Positions 1-5,559 of a stretch of DNA of 10,271 nt are shown one piece after another. A program made the translations under genes and the position numbers. Every line of letters starts with the position of its first letter. Position 1 is the first letter of the stretch. The notes beneath the pieces are model-generated. The model had not been told where the DNA came from and made no database searches. It saw only the letters and a program-made list of their open reading frames with translations. The stretch is from DATILL01 sp035476575 (lineage in GTDB: Bacteria > Actinomycetota > Actinomycetes > Mycobacteriales > JACQDL01), in NCBI GenBank assembly GCA_035476575.1, contig DATILL010000057.1:1-10271 (forward strand). Reading direction: 5' to 3'.

Positions 1-30
1 CCGACGTAGTGCCGGGAGCCGCGGCCGATA

Positions 31-109
31 GGTCACCACAACGCCGAGAGGTCACCACACGGGCGGCGCGGACAACGACAGGTGACCACAACGCCGACAG
101 GTGACCACG
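31..109. repeat. Two pairs of GGTSACCAC direct repeats upstream of dasR
   Basis: GGTCACCACA occurs at 31-40 and 50-59, GGTGACCACA at 81-90, and GGTGACCACG at 100-109. Within each pair the spacing is 19 bp. The two 29-bp pair units (31-59 and 81-109) start exactly 50 bp apart and match at 25 of 29 positions, including the ACAACGCCGA spacer. GGTCACC and GGTGACC are reverse complements of each other. The array ends just before the proposed promoter, so a regulator-binding role is possible. An insertion-sequence end with repeated transposase sites is the main alternative. Confidence 0.75.
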
Positions 110-114
110 CGGGA

Positions 115-145
115 TTGGGGTGGGCCGGCGTCCCGCTCGTACGAT
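115..145 (+). promoter_or_regulatory. Candidate promoter of the DasR-like gene
   Basis: A -10-like TACGAT lies at 140-145, with a weak -35 TTGGGG at 115-120 and a 19-bp spacer. This predicts a transcript start near 152 and a leader of about 29 nt before the GTG at 181. The repeat array at 31-109 lies immediately upstream. The -35 match is poor, so this is a guess from position and pattern only. Confidence 0.3.
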
Positions 146-180
146 CACGGGATTCGCCCGCCGCACCAGGGAGGCCGAGC

Positions 181-930
181 GTGTCGTCCGCCGATCCTCC
201 TGCCGACGGGGGCGGTCGCGTCCCAAAGTACTACGCGGTCAAACGGCACTTGCTGGACACCATCGGCGCGCTGGAGCCGGGCAGCCCGGTGCCGCCGGAG
301 CGCAGCTTGGCCAGCGAGCTGGGCACGTCCCGCACCACCGTCCGGCAGGCGCTGCAGGAGCTGGAGATCGAGGGGCGGCTGCACCGGGTCCAGGGCCGGG
401 GCACATTCGTCGCCGAGCCGAAGATGCTCCAGGCGCTGGCGCTGACCAGCTACACCGAGGAGACGCTGGCGCACGGCCGGCACCCGGCGTCCCGGATCCT
501 GGACATCACCACGCTGGGCGCCGACGCCGAGCTGTCGGGCAAGCTGAGCCTGCGGGCCGGCGGCCGGGTCATCTGCGTCGAACGGCTCCGGATGGCGGAC
601 GACGAGCCGATGGCGATCGAGCACACCCACCTGCCGGCCTGGCTGTTCCCTGGCCTGCGCCGGCACCTGAACCGGTCATCCTCGCTGTACGCCGTGCTGG
701 AGTCGCAGTACGGCGTCCGGATCACCGAGGCCGAGGAGACGATCGAGACGGTGCTCGCCACGCCCCGCGAGGCCGCCCTGCTTGGCACCGACACCGGGCT
801 GCCGATGCTGCTGATCTGCCGGCTCAGCTTCGACACCCAAGGCCGGCGGGTGGAGTGGGTGCAGTCCTGGTTCCGCGGCGACCGGTACAAGTTCGTCACC
901 CGCCTCAGCCGCCAGCCACCCCCGCCGTGA
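181..930 (+). CDS. dasR: GntR/HutC-family transcriptional regulator, DasR-like
   Basis: A DNA-binding repressor of the GntR superfamily, HutC subfamily. The 249-aa product has a winged helix-turn-helix at about residues 14-79 (VPKYYAVKRHLLD, then VPPERSLASELGTSRTTVRQALQELE and the wing GRGTFV) and a UTRA effector domain at about 97-240. The tracts KYY, VPPER, TSRTTVRQALQEL, EAEETIET, LATPREA and RGDRYKFV match Streptomyces DasR as I remember it almost continuously. DasR is the global regulator of N-acetylglucosamine and chitin use, and it responds to amino-sugar phosphates. GTG 181 is chosen because AGGGAGG (169-175) precedes it. An in-frame GTG at 82 lies inside the upstream repeats and has no such site. 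The transporter genes usually found next to dasR are not on the downstream side, and the upstream side is outside the window. The family call is certain; the ortholog call is likely. Confidence 0.88.
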   Translation: MSSADPPADGGGRVPKYYAVKRHLLDTIGALEPGSPVPPERSLASELGTSRTTVRQALQELEIEGRLHRVQGRGTFVAEPKMLQALALTSYTEETLAHGRHPASRILDITTLGADAELSGKLSLRAGGRVICVERLRMADDEPMAIEHTHLPAWLFPGLRRHLNRSSSLYAVLESQYGVRITEAEETIETVLATPREAALLGTDTGLPMLLICRLSFDTQGRRVEWVQSWFRGDRYKFVTRLSRQPPPP

Positions 931-969
931 CGCACGGCGCCGCGGCCATCTCACAGATCGTGGGAGCCC

Positions 970-992
970 GCCGGGCCCGGCTGCTCGGCCCG
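970..992. terminator. GC-rich dyads between convergent genes, possible terminator
   Basis: A perfect palindrome GCCGGGCCCGGC lies at 970-981. An alternative stem pairs CGGGCC (972-977) with GGCCCG (987-992) around a 9-nt loop. The position, 40 nt past the dasR stop and between convergent genes, suits transcription termination, but there is no T tract. Confidence 0.25.
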
Positions 993-1003
993 CGGGTCCA
1001 GAC

Positions 1004-1037
1004 GTTGCCGACCTCAAGATGTTGCCGACCTAAAGAT
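1004..1037. repeat. 17-bp tandem repeat overlapping the toxin stop codon
   Basis: The 17-bp unit GTTGCCGACCTCAAGAT at 1004-1020 is followed immediately by GTTGCCGACCTAAAGAT at 1021-1037, with one mismatch. The second copy supplies the last codons and the TAG stop (1032-1030, minus strand) of the toxin gene. In the first copy the mismatch removes that stop. Confidence 0.8.
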
Positions 1038-1335
1038 CCTGAACGGCGCGCAGCGCGCTTGAGATGCGCTCCATCGTCTCGGTGTCGGCGGTGTCCACGA
1101 GCTCGACGAGACGGCGCCGCATCGCCGGCTCGATGCTCAGCGCACGCGCCCAGCCATGCTCCCCGACACGGACCGCGAGGAGGCTGCCGGGATCGTCGGT
1201 GACCAGGTGGACGGCGAGCACCACCGGGAGCTCGCCGTTGACGTTGACGACGTCCGCCGACACGATCAGCCGGAGCGTTGAGGCTCCGGGCCTGGCCACC
1301 ACGGGGTCGTACCGCCAGATCTGGCCGCGCCTCAT
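1030..1335 (-). CDS. MazF/PemK-like toxin (putative endoribonuclease)
   Basis: A 101-aa product that looks like the toxin of a type II pair. Its N-terminus MRRGQIWRY matches the opening beta-strand of the MazF/PemK fold (family pattern RGDIWWV). RLIVSADVVN fits the strand that usually reads RPVLVVSND, and the C-terminal half (SIEPAMRRRLVELVDTADTE) resembles the dimer-forming DQLRTVDKSRL segment and final helix. Family members are usually mRNA-specific endoribonucleases, cleaving at short sequences and so stopping growth. The length is normal for the family. The ATG overlaps the antitoxin stop as ATGA (1335-1332), so translation is coupled and the toxin comes second. The stop lies inside the 17-bp tandem repeat, so the original C-terminus may have been altered. 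Divergence from textbook MazF leaves cleavage specificity, and perhaps activity, open. Confidence 0.78.
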   Translation of the reverse strand: MRRGQIWRYDPVVARPGASTLRLIVSADVVNVNGELPVVLAVHLVTDDPGSLLAVRVGEHGWARALSIEPAMRRRLVELVDTADTETMERISSALRAVQDL

Positions 1336-1553
1336 GCGGCGCCGGCGGCAGACCGCTCGACCTCAGCCGTTTCGACGTAGTCCGGATGCGCGGCGTACCA
1401 GGCGGCTTCGGCCCGGACGCACTCCGCGAGCCGTGCGGCGCGCACGATGCGGTCGACCAGCGCCGAGACGTTGCCGTTGGTCTCGCTGCGGGCCCGGCTG
1501 GCCAGGTACCGGGCCGTGGTCTCGTCAACGCTCAGCGACAGGCGCTGTTTCAT
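1332..1553 (-). CDS. Ribbon-helix-helix-like antitoxin of the MazF-like pair
   Basis: A 73-aa protein placed directly before the toxin gene, as expected for the antitoxin. Residues 1-42 (KQRLSLSVDETTARYLASRA, then GNVSALVDRIVRAAR) fit a ribbon-helix-helix: a short alternating hydrophobic beta-strand followed by two amphipathic helices. The acidic, probably flexible tail (YAAHPDYVETAEVE) is the expected toxin-binding segment. Antitoxins of this type usually bind their own promoter, alone and with the toxin. There is no purine-rich ribosome binding site before the ATG at 1553. Instead a -10-like TAGCAT lies 6 nt upstream, suggesting a leaderless mRNA, and a perfect 12-bp palindrome covers the start codon. 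The class is inferred from fold pattern and context, with no close family member recognised. Confidence 0.75.
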   Translation of the reverse strand: MKQRLSLSVDETTARYLASRARSETNGNVSALVDRIVRAARLAECVRAEAAWYAAHPDYVETAEVERSAAGAA

Positions 1554-1562
1554 GGCGCCATG
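1551..1562. promoter_or_regulatory. Palindrome CATGGCGCCATG, candidate antitoxin operator
   Basis: A perfect 12-bp palindrome spans the antitoxin start codon and overlaps the proposed -10 element. A self-regulating ribbon-helix-helix antitoxin would be expected to bind such a site, and here binding would block both transcript start and translation start. Operator function is inferred. Confidence 0.4.
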
Positions 1563-1590
1563 CTACGTGGCGTGTTACATACCCTGGCAA
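1560..1590 (-). promoter_or_regulatory. Candidate leaderless promoter of the toxin-antitoxin cassette
   Basis: Read on the minus strand, TTGCCA (1590-1585) is followed after 19 bp by TAGCAT (1565-1560). The A of the ATG at 1553 lies 7 nt downstream of that hexamer. A TANNNT hexamer ending 6 nt before the start codon, with no ribosome binding site, is the usual form of leaderless genes in actinobacteria. Confidence 0.45.
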
Positions 1591-1689
1591 GGTGCGTGAC
1601 GACCGCAACGGACCGGCGTCCGAGCGTCGCGAACTCCCGGCCACCGTCGCGCTGGGGGAAGCGGGCATGGCGGAACGGAAGGCGGGGAT

Positions 1690-2400
1690 GTGAGCATTCT
1701 GGTCGTGACCGGCACGGGCACCGGCGTCGGCAAGACGGTGGTAACGGCGGCGGTAGCCGTGCTGGCGCAGCGGCGGGGCGCCAAGGTCGCCGTGGTCAAG
1801 CCGGCGCAGACCGGCGTACGCCCGGACGGGGACGGCGACCTGGCCGAGGTCTGCCGGCTGTCCACTGTGGACGATCTGCACGAGCTGGCCCGGCTCCCCG
1901 ACCCGCTCTCCCCCGAGGCGGCTGCGCGGGTGTCCGGTGTGGACGGTCCGCTGCTCGACGCGGCGGCCGCCGCGGTCGCCGCGCTGGCCGAGACCCGCGA
2001 CCTCGTGCTGGTCGAGGGATCCGGCGGGCTGCTGGTCCGGTTCGCCGCCGACGGCTGGACGCTGGCGGACCTGGCCCGCGTGCTGCGCGCCCCGGTGCTG
2101 CTCGTCGCCGCCGCCGGGCTGGGCACACTGAACCACACCGCGCTGACCCTGGAGGTGCTGGCCGGGCGGGGGCTGCGGCTGGCCGGCGGGGTGGTGATCG
2201 GGAGCTGGCCGGCCGAGCCAGAGCTGGCCGAGCGCTGCAACATCCGTGACCTTGAGACCGTCTCCGGCCGGCCGCTCGGCGGCGCGCTCCCGGCCGGCGC
2301 GCCAGCCGGCGACTTCCCCGGTGTGGCGCTGCACGGCCTCGGGCCGGAGTACGGCGGCCGCTTCGATGCGGGAGACTTCCGCCGGGAGCACGGCCGCTAG
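1690..2400 (+). CDS. bioD: ATP-dependent dethiobiotin synthetase BioD
   Basis: Forms the ureido ring of dethiobiotin from 7,8-diaminopelargonic acid, CO2 and ATP, the penultimate step of biotin synthesis, in the cytosol. The 236-aa product has the P-loop GTGTGVGKT at residues 8-16, the KPAQTG motif at 37-42 (substrate/Mg region), VEGSGG at 108-113 (metal and substrate binding), and GLGTLNHT at 143-150, all in the family's order and at normal spacing. The GTG at 1690 is the start: GGAAGG (1677-1682) lies 7 nt upstream, and the overlapping ATG at 1688 runs straight into TGA. bioB follows 28 bp later, so the two are almost certainly one transcript. bioA and bioF are not in the window. The divergent toxin-antitoxin cassette shares the 136-bp upstream region. 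Confidence 0.95.
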   Translation: MSILVVTGTGTGVGKTVVTAAVAVLAQRRGAKVAVVKPAQTGVRPDGDGDLAEVCRLSTVDDLHELARLPDPLSPEAAARVSGVDGPLLDAAAAAVAALAETRDLVLVEGSGGLLVRFAADGWTLADLARVLRAPVLLVAAAGLGTLNHTALTLEVLAGRGLRLAGGVVIGSWPAEPELAERCNIRDLETVSGRPLGGALPAGAPAGDFPGVALHGLGPEYGGRFDAGDFRREHGR

Positions 2401-2428
2401 CGGCCCTTGACGCACGGAAGGCGGACGT

Positions 2429-3451
2429 ATGGCCGACATCCTCGCGGAGGACATCTCGGACATCGACATCCTGGACATCGCGCGGGAACAGGTGCTGGAG
2501 CAGGGTCGCGGGCTGGCCGAGGTGCAGGCGGTGGCGTGCCTACGGCTGCCGGACGACCGGCTGGACGACCTGCTCGCACTAGCCCACGAGGTGCGGCTGC
2601 GCTGGTGCGGCCCGGAGGTCGAGGTCGAGGGGATCGTGTCGGTCAAGACCGGCGGCTGCCCGGAGGACTGCCATTTCTGCAGCCAGTCCGGGCTGTTTGA
2701 CTCGCCGGTCCGGGCGGCCTGGCTGGACATCCCGTCGCTGGTCCGCTCGGCCCGCGAGACCGCGGCCACCGGTGCGACGGAGTTCTGCATCGTGGCCGCC
2801 GTACGCGGGCCGGACGCCCGGCTGATGGAGCAGATCAGAGAAGGCGTGGCCGCGATCAAGAACGCGGTGGACATCAATGTCGCGTGCTCGCTCGGCATCC
2901 TCACCCCCGAGCAGGTCGAGGAGCTGGCCGCGATCGGCGTACACCGGTACAACCACAACCTTGAGACCGCCCGCTCGTACTTTCCGCGGGTGGTGACCAC
3001 GCACTCCTGGGAGGAGCGGTTCGAGACGCTCCGGCTGGTCCGGGAGGCGGGCATGGAGGTGTGCTGCGGCGGGATCGTCGGGATGGGCGAGACGGTGGAG
3101 CAGCGGGCCGAGCTCGCCGCCCAGCTCGCCGCGCTGGAGCCGGACGAGGTGCCACTGAACTTCCTCAACCCGCGGCCGGGGACGCCGTTCGCCAACCTGC
3201 CGGTCATGGCCGCGACCGAGGCGCTGCGGACGGTCGCGACGTTCCGGCTGGTGCTCCCGCGCACCATCCTGCGCTACGCCGGCGGCCGCGAGATCACCCT
3301 CGGCGACCTGGCCGGCCGGGGGGTGGCCGGCGGCATCAACGCCGTCATCGTCGGTAACTACCTGACCACCCTCGGCCGCCCGGTGGACGAGGACCTTGCC
3401 ATGCTGGCCGATCTGAAGATGCCGATCAAGGCCCTGTCCGAGACACTGTGA
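2429..3451 (+). CDS. bioB: Biotin synthase BioB (radical SAM)
   Basis: Inserts sulfur into dethiobiotin to make biotin, using two SAM-derived radicals and an auxiliary iron-sulfur cluster as sulfur donor. The 340-aa product carries the radical-SAM motif CPEDCHFC (Cys77, Cys81, Cys84), and likely auxiliary-cluster ligands Cys120 (EFCIVAA), Cys153 (VACSLGILT), Cys212 (VCCGGIVGMGE) and Arg287 (YAGGRE) by comparison with the E. coli enzyme. YNHNLETA (174-181) and LNFLNPRPGTPF (243-254) are further BioB signatures. The ATG at 2429 is preceded by GGAAGG (2416-2421). The long N-terminus and the GGREITLGDL and GGINAVIVGNYLTT tail look like the actinobacterial form, which in mycobacteria needs a small partner protein (BsaP). 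No such gene follows here. The 3' end overlaps the decayed minus-strand methyltransferase reading frame by 26 bp. Confidence 0.95.
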   Translation: MADILAEDISDIDILDIAREQVLEQGRGLAEVQAVACLRLPDDRLDDLLALAHEVRLRWCGPEVEVEGIVSVKTGGCPEDCHFCSQSGLFDSPVRAAWLDIPSLVRSARETAATGATEFCIVAAVRGPDARLMEQIREGVAAIKNAVDINVACSLGILTPEQVEELAAIGVHRYNHNLETARSYFPRVVTTHSWEERFETLRLVREAGMEVCCGGIVGMGETVEQRAELAAQLAALEPDEVPLNFLNPRPGTPFANLPVMAATEALRTVATFRLVLPRTILRYAGGREITLGDLAGRGVAGGINAVIVGNYLTTLGRPVDEDLAMLADLKMPIKALSETL

Positions 3452-4265
3452 CCTCGGCGACCTCGGCGACCTCGGCTGGAAGCTGCCAGGTGTGGTCGGC
3501 GTCGAGTACGACGACCTGCCGGTCGGGGCGGATGGTGAGGCGGTAGGCGTCGTAGCGGGGTCTGCCGAGGTGTTCCCATTCGGCGTGGGCGTGCTCGATC
3601 TCGTTCCAGAGTTGGCAGGGGCGTGCTGGGTGACGATGCCAGCGGGGTGATGTGGGCACGCGAGCCGTCGGGGTGGCTGAGGTGCAGGTCGGCGAGGTCG
3701 CCGCCACCGTTGGCGTAGCTCAGGCCGGGCAGGCGATGGAGAGGTGGAAGCGGAACGGGCCGTCGTAGACGGCGGTGCTGGGCAGGTCGGTCTCGCGGGG
3801 TAGGCCGGTGGGCTCGGGCGGTGGCGGGCTCGGTGAGGTGAGGTTCGGGGCTGCCGTCTGGCGCAGTGGCATGAAGTACGCGCCGGACAGGAACCGGCCG
3901 GTGGCGGCGCGGTCCGGGCCGACGTCGAGCAGGGCGAGGCCGCTGGCGACGGCGGCGAGGATCTTCCCACCGGTGCGGGGCCTGCGAGAGCCAGGCGGGC
4001 CGGCTGTGGCCAGCCGCTGCCAGGCAGCGGCGCACAGGTAGGGGTCGATGCCGATGCTGGTGACGGCATGGTCACCGAGGCGGTGGCTGAGCAGCGCGGC
4101 GGTGTAGCCGGGCTGGGCGTAGAACCGGGACACGAGCAGATGTCGGGGTACGGCGGCGAACGCCGCCCGCCAGGCCGGGTCGGTCAGCTCCCCGTCGGCG
4201 ACCAGGGCGGCCACCATCGCCGCCCGCGGCTTCGCCGCGTCACGCGGTCCGGCGGGGCTGGTCAC
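3426..4265 (-). pseudogene. Decayed graspetide-associated PCMT-like methyltransferase
   Basis: Remnant of the protein-L-isoaspartate-methyltransferase-like enzyme that accompanies ATP-grasp RiPP maturases in actinomycetes; some homologs install aspartimide on graspetides. The GTG at 4265 overlaps the ligase stop as GTGA. Recognisable blocks are the N-terminal segment MVAALVADGELTDPAWRAAF (residues 17-36) with VPRHLLVSRFY, then GYTAALLSHRLGD with a VTSIGIDP tract, then GRFLSGAYFMPLRQ. SAM motif I (normally EIGTGTGY) is missing: the sequence jumps from RFYAQ to PGYTAALL near 4115, losing perhaps 80 residues. A second jump near 3970-3998 removes the stretch before TGGKILA. A one-base loss near 3725 gives a stop at 3722-3720. 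The next frame continues as GLSYANGG and LHLSHPDGSRAHI, and a second shift near 3620-3645 leads to LWNEIEHAHAEWEHLGRP and the HTWQLP end. Intact relatives are, from memory, nearly 400 aa. It cannot be a working methyltransferase. Confidence 0.8.
3451..3477. repeat. 9-bp tandem repeat at the bioB 3' end
   Basis: ACCTCGGCG is repeated about 2.8 times starting at the last base of the bioB stop codon. In the minus-strand reading frame it encodes AEVAEVAEV after the normal HTWQLP end of the methyltransferase family, so it probably extended that dead frame by slippage. Confidence 0.7.
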
Positions 4266-4519
4266 GGCGCCTCGGTGAGCCGGTCGGCGAGCGCCGCCGA
4301 GATCGGCACGCCAGCCTGGTACTCCAGCCAGGCCCACTGCCCAGCCGGGTTGACGTCAACCAGCAGGTGCCGGCCGGTGTGCTTCTCCACCACGAAGTCC
4401 AGTGTGGCGAAGTGCAGCCCGAGGTGCTTGAGCAGCCGGACGACACCGAGCGACTCCGGCTCCGGCAGCTCGCCGATGCGGTAGTCCAGGTCGGCGTAGT
4501 GTGCCCGCCAGTCCAGCAG
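4262..4519 (-). pseudogene. C-terminal fragment of ATP-grasp RiPP maturase
   Basis: The last 83 or so residues of an ATP-grasp ligase of the type that makes side-chain ester or amide links in graspetides (microviridin-like peptides). The surviving segment runs from DWRAHYADLDYRI through LLKHLGLHFATLDFVV to VDVNPAGQWAWLEYQAGVPISAALADRLTE. The Asp in LDFVV and the DVNPAGQW motif are the family's Mg-binding acidic and Asn positions and its signature end. Full-length members are about 320 aa, so roughly three quarters, including the substrate and ATP lids, is gone. Upstream of DWR (4513) the minus-strand reading carries no family resemblance, because that DNA codes on the plus strand for another truncated protein. 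The stop TGA (4264-4262) overlaps the methyltransferase GTG, the usual coupled order ligase then methyltransferase. The frame runs back to an ATG at 4675, but that extension is antisense to the plus-strand remnant. Confidence 0.8.
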
Positions 4520-4528
4520 GTGATCAGC

Positions 4529-4765
4529 GCATTGCCACCCGAACGCCGAGCCAACTACCTCCTCGACCTGGCCACGGCATTCGCCCGAACCGGCCGCCGT
4601 CCGGAGGCCGTCCACGCCCTTCGTGACGCGGAAAGGATCGCACCGGAGGAGATCCGGTGCCGACCGTTGGCCCATGGCTTGTTGCGCTCGCCGCTTGGTG
4701 GCACACGCGGTGAACCAGCTCGACTGGCGGGCGAGAGGGCGGACCGAGCAGGGGTGAAGGTATGA
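4529..4765 (+). pseudogene. C-terminal fragment of an XRE/TPR-type regulator
   Basis: 78 codons reading ALPPERRANYLLDLATAFAR, then GRRPEAVHALRDAERIAPEE and IRCRPLAHGLL. This matches my memory of the C-terminal TPR-like end of actinomycete XRE-family helix-turn-helix regulators (pattern LPRERRARHLLDLARA, DEALRALLEAERLAPEEVRCRP). The helix-turn-helix and the first helical repeats are absent: upstream of about 4528 the DNA belongs to the minus-strand ATP-grasp remnant. The stop overlaps the flavoprotein ATG (ATGA, 4762-4765), a coupling typical of this regulator-flavoprotein pair. The frame stays open upstream to 4367, but that part is antisense to the ligase fragment and has no family resemblance. 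With its DNA-binding part lost, it is very probably non-functional. Confidence 0.7.
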
Positions 4766-5309
4766 CCGAGCGGGTGTTGTATCTCGTGGTGTGCGGTGCC
4801 GGTCCGGCGAGCCGGGTGGAGGTCATCGTCAAGCAGGCACAGGCGCGCGGTTGGTCTGTCTATTGTCTGGTGACGGCCGCCGCCGCGACGCATTTCCTGG
4901 ACATTCCGGCGCCGGCCAAGCTGACCAGCCATCAGGTACGCATCACCTACCGGGAAGCAGGCGACCAGCCGTTGCCGAGGGCCGACGCCATTGTTGTGGC
5001 GCCAGCGACGTACAACACGATAAACAAATGGGCCGCCGGCATATCCGACAACTACGTCCTCAGCCAGCTTGCCGGGCTGGCCGGGCTGGCCGGGCAGGGC
5101 GCGCGAATCGTGGTGTTGCCGTTCGTGAACCGCGCCCTCGCCGCCAACTGGGTGTTCCGCGCCAGTATCGAGGAGCTCCGCGCGGCCGGCGTGCGGGTGC
5201 TGTTCGGGCGGGTGAGTTCGAGCCGCACCCGCCCGGCACCGGGGGCAGCGTGCTCGACAGCTACCCGTGGGAACGTGCGTTGGACGCGATCGAGCGCTGG
5301 CCGGGCTGA
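4762..5309 (+). pseudogene. Flavoprotein (HFCD/PPC-decarboxylase-like), one-base frameshift
   Basis: A flavin-binding protein of the homo-oligomeric flavin-containing Cys decarboxylase fold, as found beside XRE/TPR regulators in actinomycetes; its substrate is unknown. Residues 5-14 (VLYLVVCGAG) form the first strand and phosphate loop. APATYNTINKWAAGISDN (80-97) carries the PASANT-like flavin motif, and LPFVNRALAANWVF (119-132) fits the PXMNXXMW-like region. The family ends GEFEPHPPGTGGS, then LDSYPWERALDAI. Here that ending is present in the +2 frame, reached at about 5209. Adding one C would turn TTCGGGCGGG into TTCGGGCCGGG, restoring FGPGEFEPHPPGTGG and a 182-residue protein ending at the TGA 5307-5309. 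Unshifted, the frame runs to 5844 with unrelated sequence. The start ATG 4762 follows GAAGG and overlaps the regulator stop. A sequencing or assembly error is the main alternative to a real mutation. Confidence 0.78.
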
Positions 5310-5346
5310 CGATGCCAACCGAGGTGTCCGGTGGACCGGCCCGACC

Positions 5347-5411
5347 GCGTGCGAGCGGTCCGGTTGCGAGCGGTCCGGTGCACAGTCCCGCGCGCTCGAC
5401 CGCTCGCACGC
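5347..5411. repeat. 14-bp inverted repeat around a 15-bp tandem repeat
   Basis: GCGTGCGAGCGGTC (5347-5360) is the exact reverse complement of GACCGCTCGCACGC (5398-5411). The left arm also starts a 15-bp tandem repeat: GCGAGCGGTCCGGTT at 5351-5365 and GCGAGCGGTCCGGTG at 5366-5380. The right arm can therefore pair with either copy (14 bp with a 37-nt loop, or 11 bp with a 22-nt loop). It lies about 40 nt past the flavoprotein stop and could act in termination, though no T tract follows. Confidence 0.75.
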
Positions 5412-5540
5412 AGGTCAGACGGCATGTCGACCCTCCAACGGCCCCTCGCCAAGCCGATCTGGCGGCCCTCGCAGCGGACCACTCGCAGAGGTGGTTGTTT
5501 CCGCAGGTCAGGACACCTCTCCCGAAGGGAGCCCACTGTT

Positions 5541-5559
5541 CCGGCTCGATTCGAGTCGG
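5541..5559. repeat. Short dyad CCGGCTCGA-T-TCGAGTCGG
   Basis: Nine-base arms on either side of a single T match except at one G-T position, which would be a wobble pair in RNA. No gene or known element is attached to it. It could be an operator half-site pair or chance in GC-rich DNA. Confidence 0.4.

Noticed and set aside
31..109. CRISPR array
   Set aside because: The motifs are short and only four, the spacers within both pairs are nearly identical, and there are no cas genes.
81..109. A full DasR-responsive element
   Set aside because: Only the GACCAC half matches; the symmetric TGGTCTAGACCA core is absent, so it is kept only as a hypothesis in the findings.
82..180. Longer DasR reading frame starting at GTG 82
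   Set aside because: This start lies inside the upstream repeat array, has no ribosome binding site and adds low-complexity residues absent from the family. GTG 181 has AGGGAGG at good spacing.
1566..1600. Biotin-repressor (BioQ-like) operator before bioD
   Set aside because: GTTAC occurs at 1574-1578 but no properly spaced partner half-site is present, so it is probably chance.
1525..3267. 580-codon open frame on the minus strand
   Set aside because: It is antisense to bioD and bioB, has no family motifs and shows the Ser/Arg/Pro-rich composition of a GC-rich shadow frame.
5541..5559. tRNA T-arm-like sequence around CTCGATTCGAG
   Set aside because: No acceptor stem, anticodon arm or D-arm could be placed around it; it reads better as a simple dyad.
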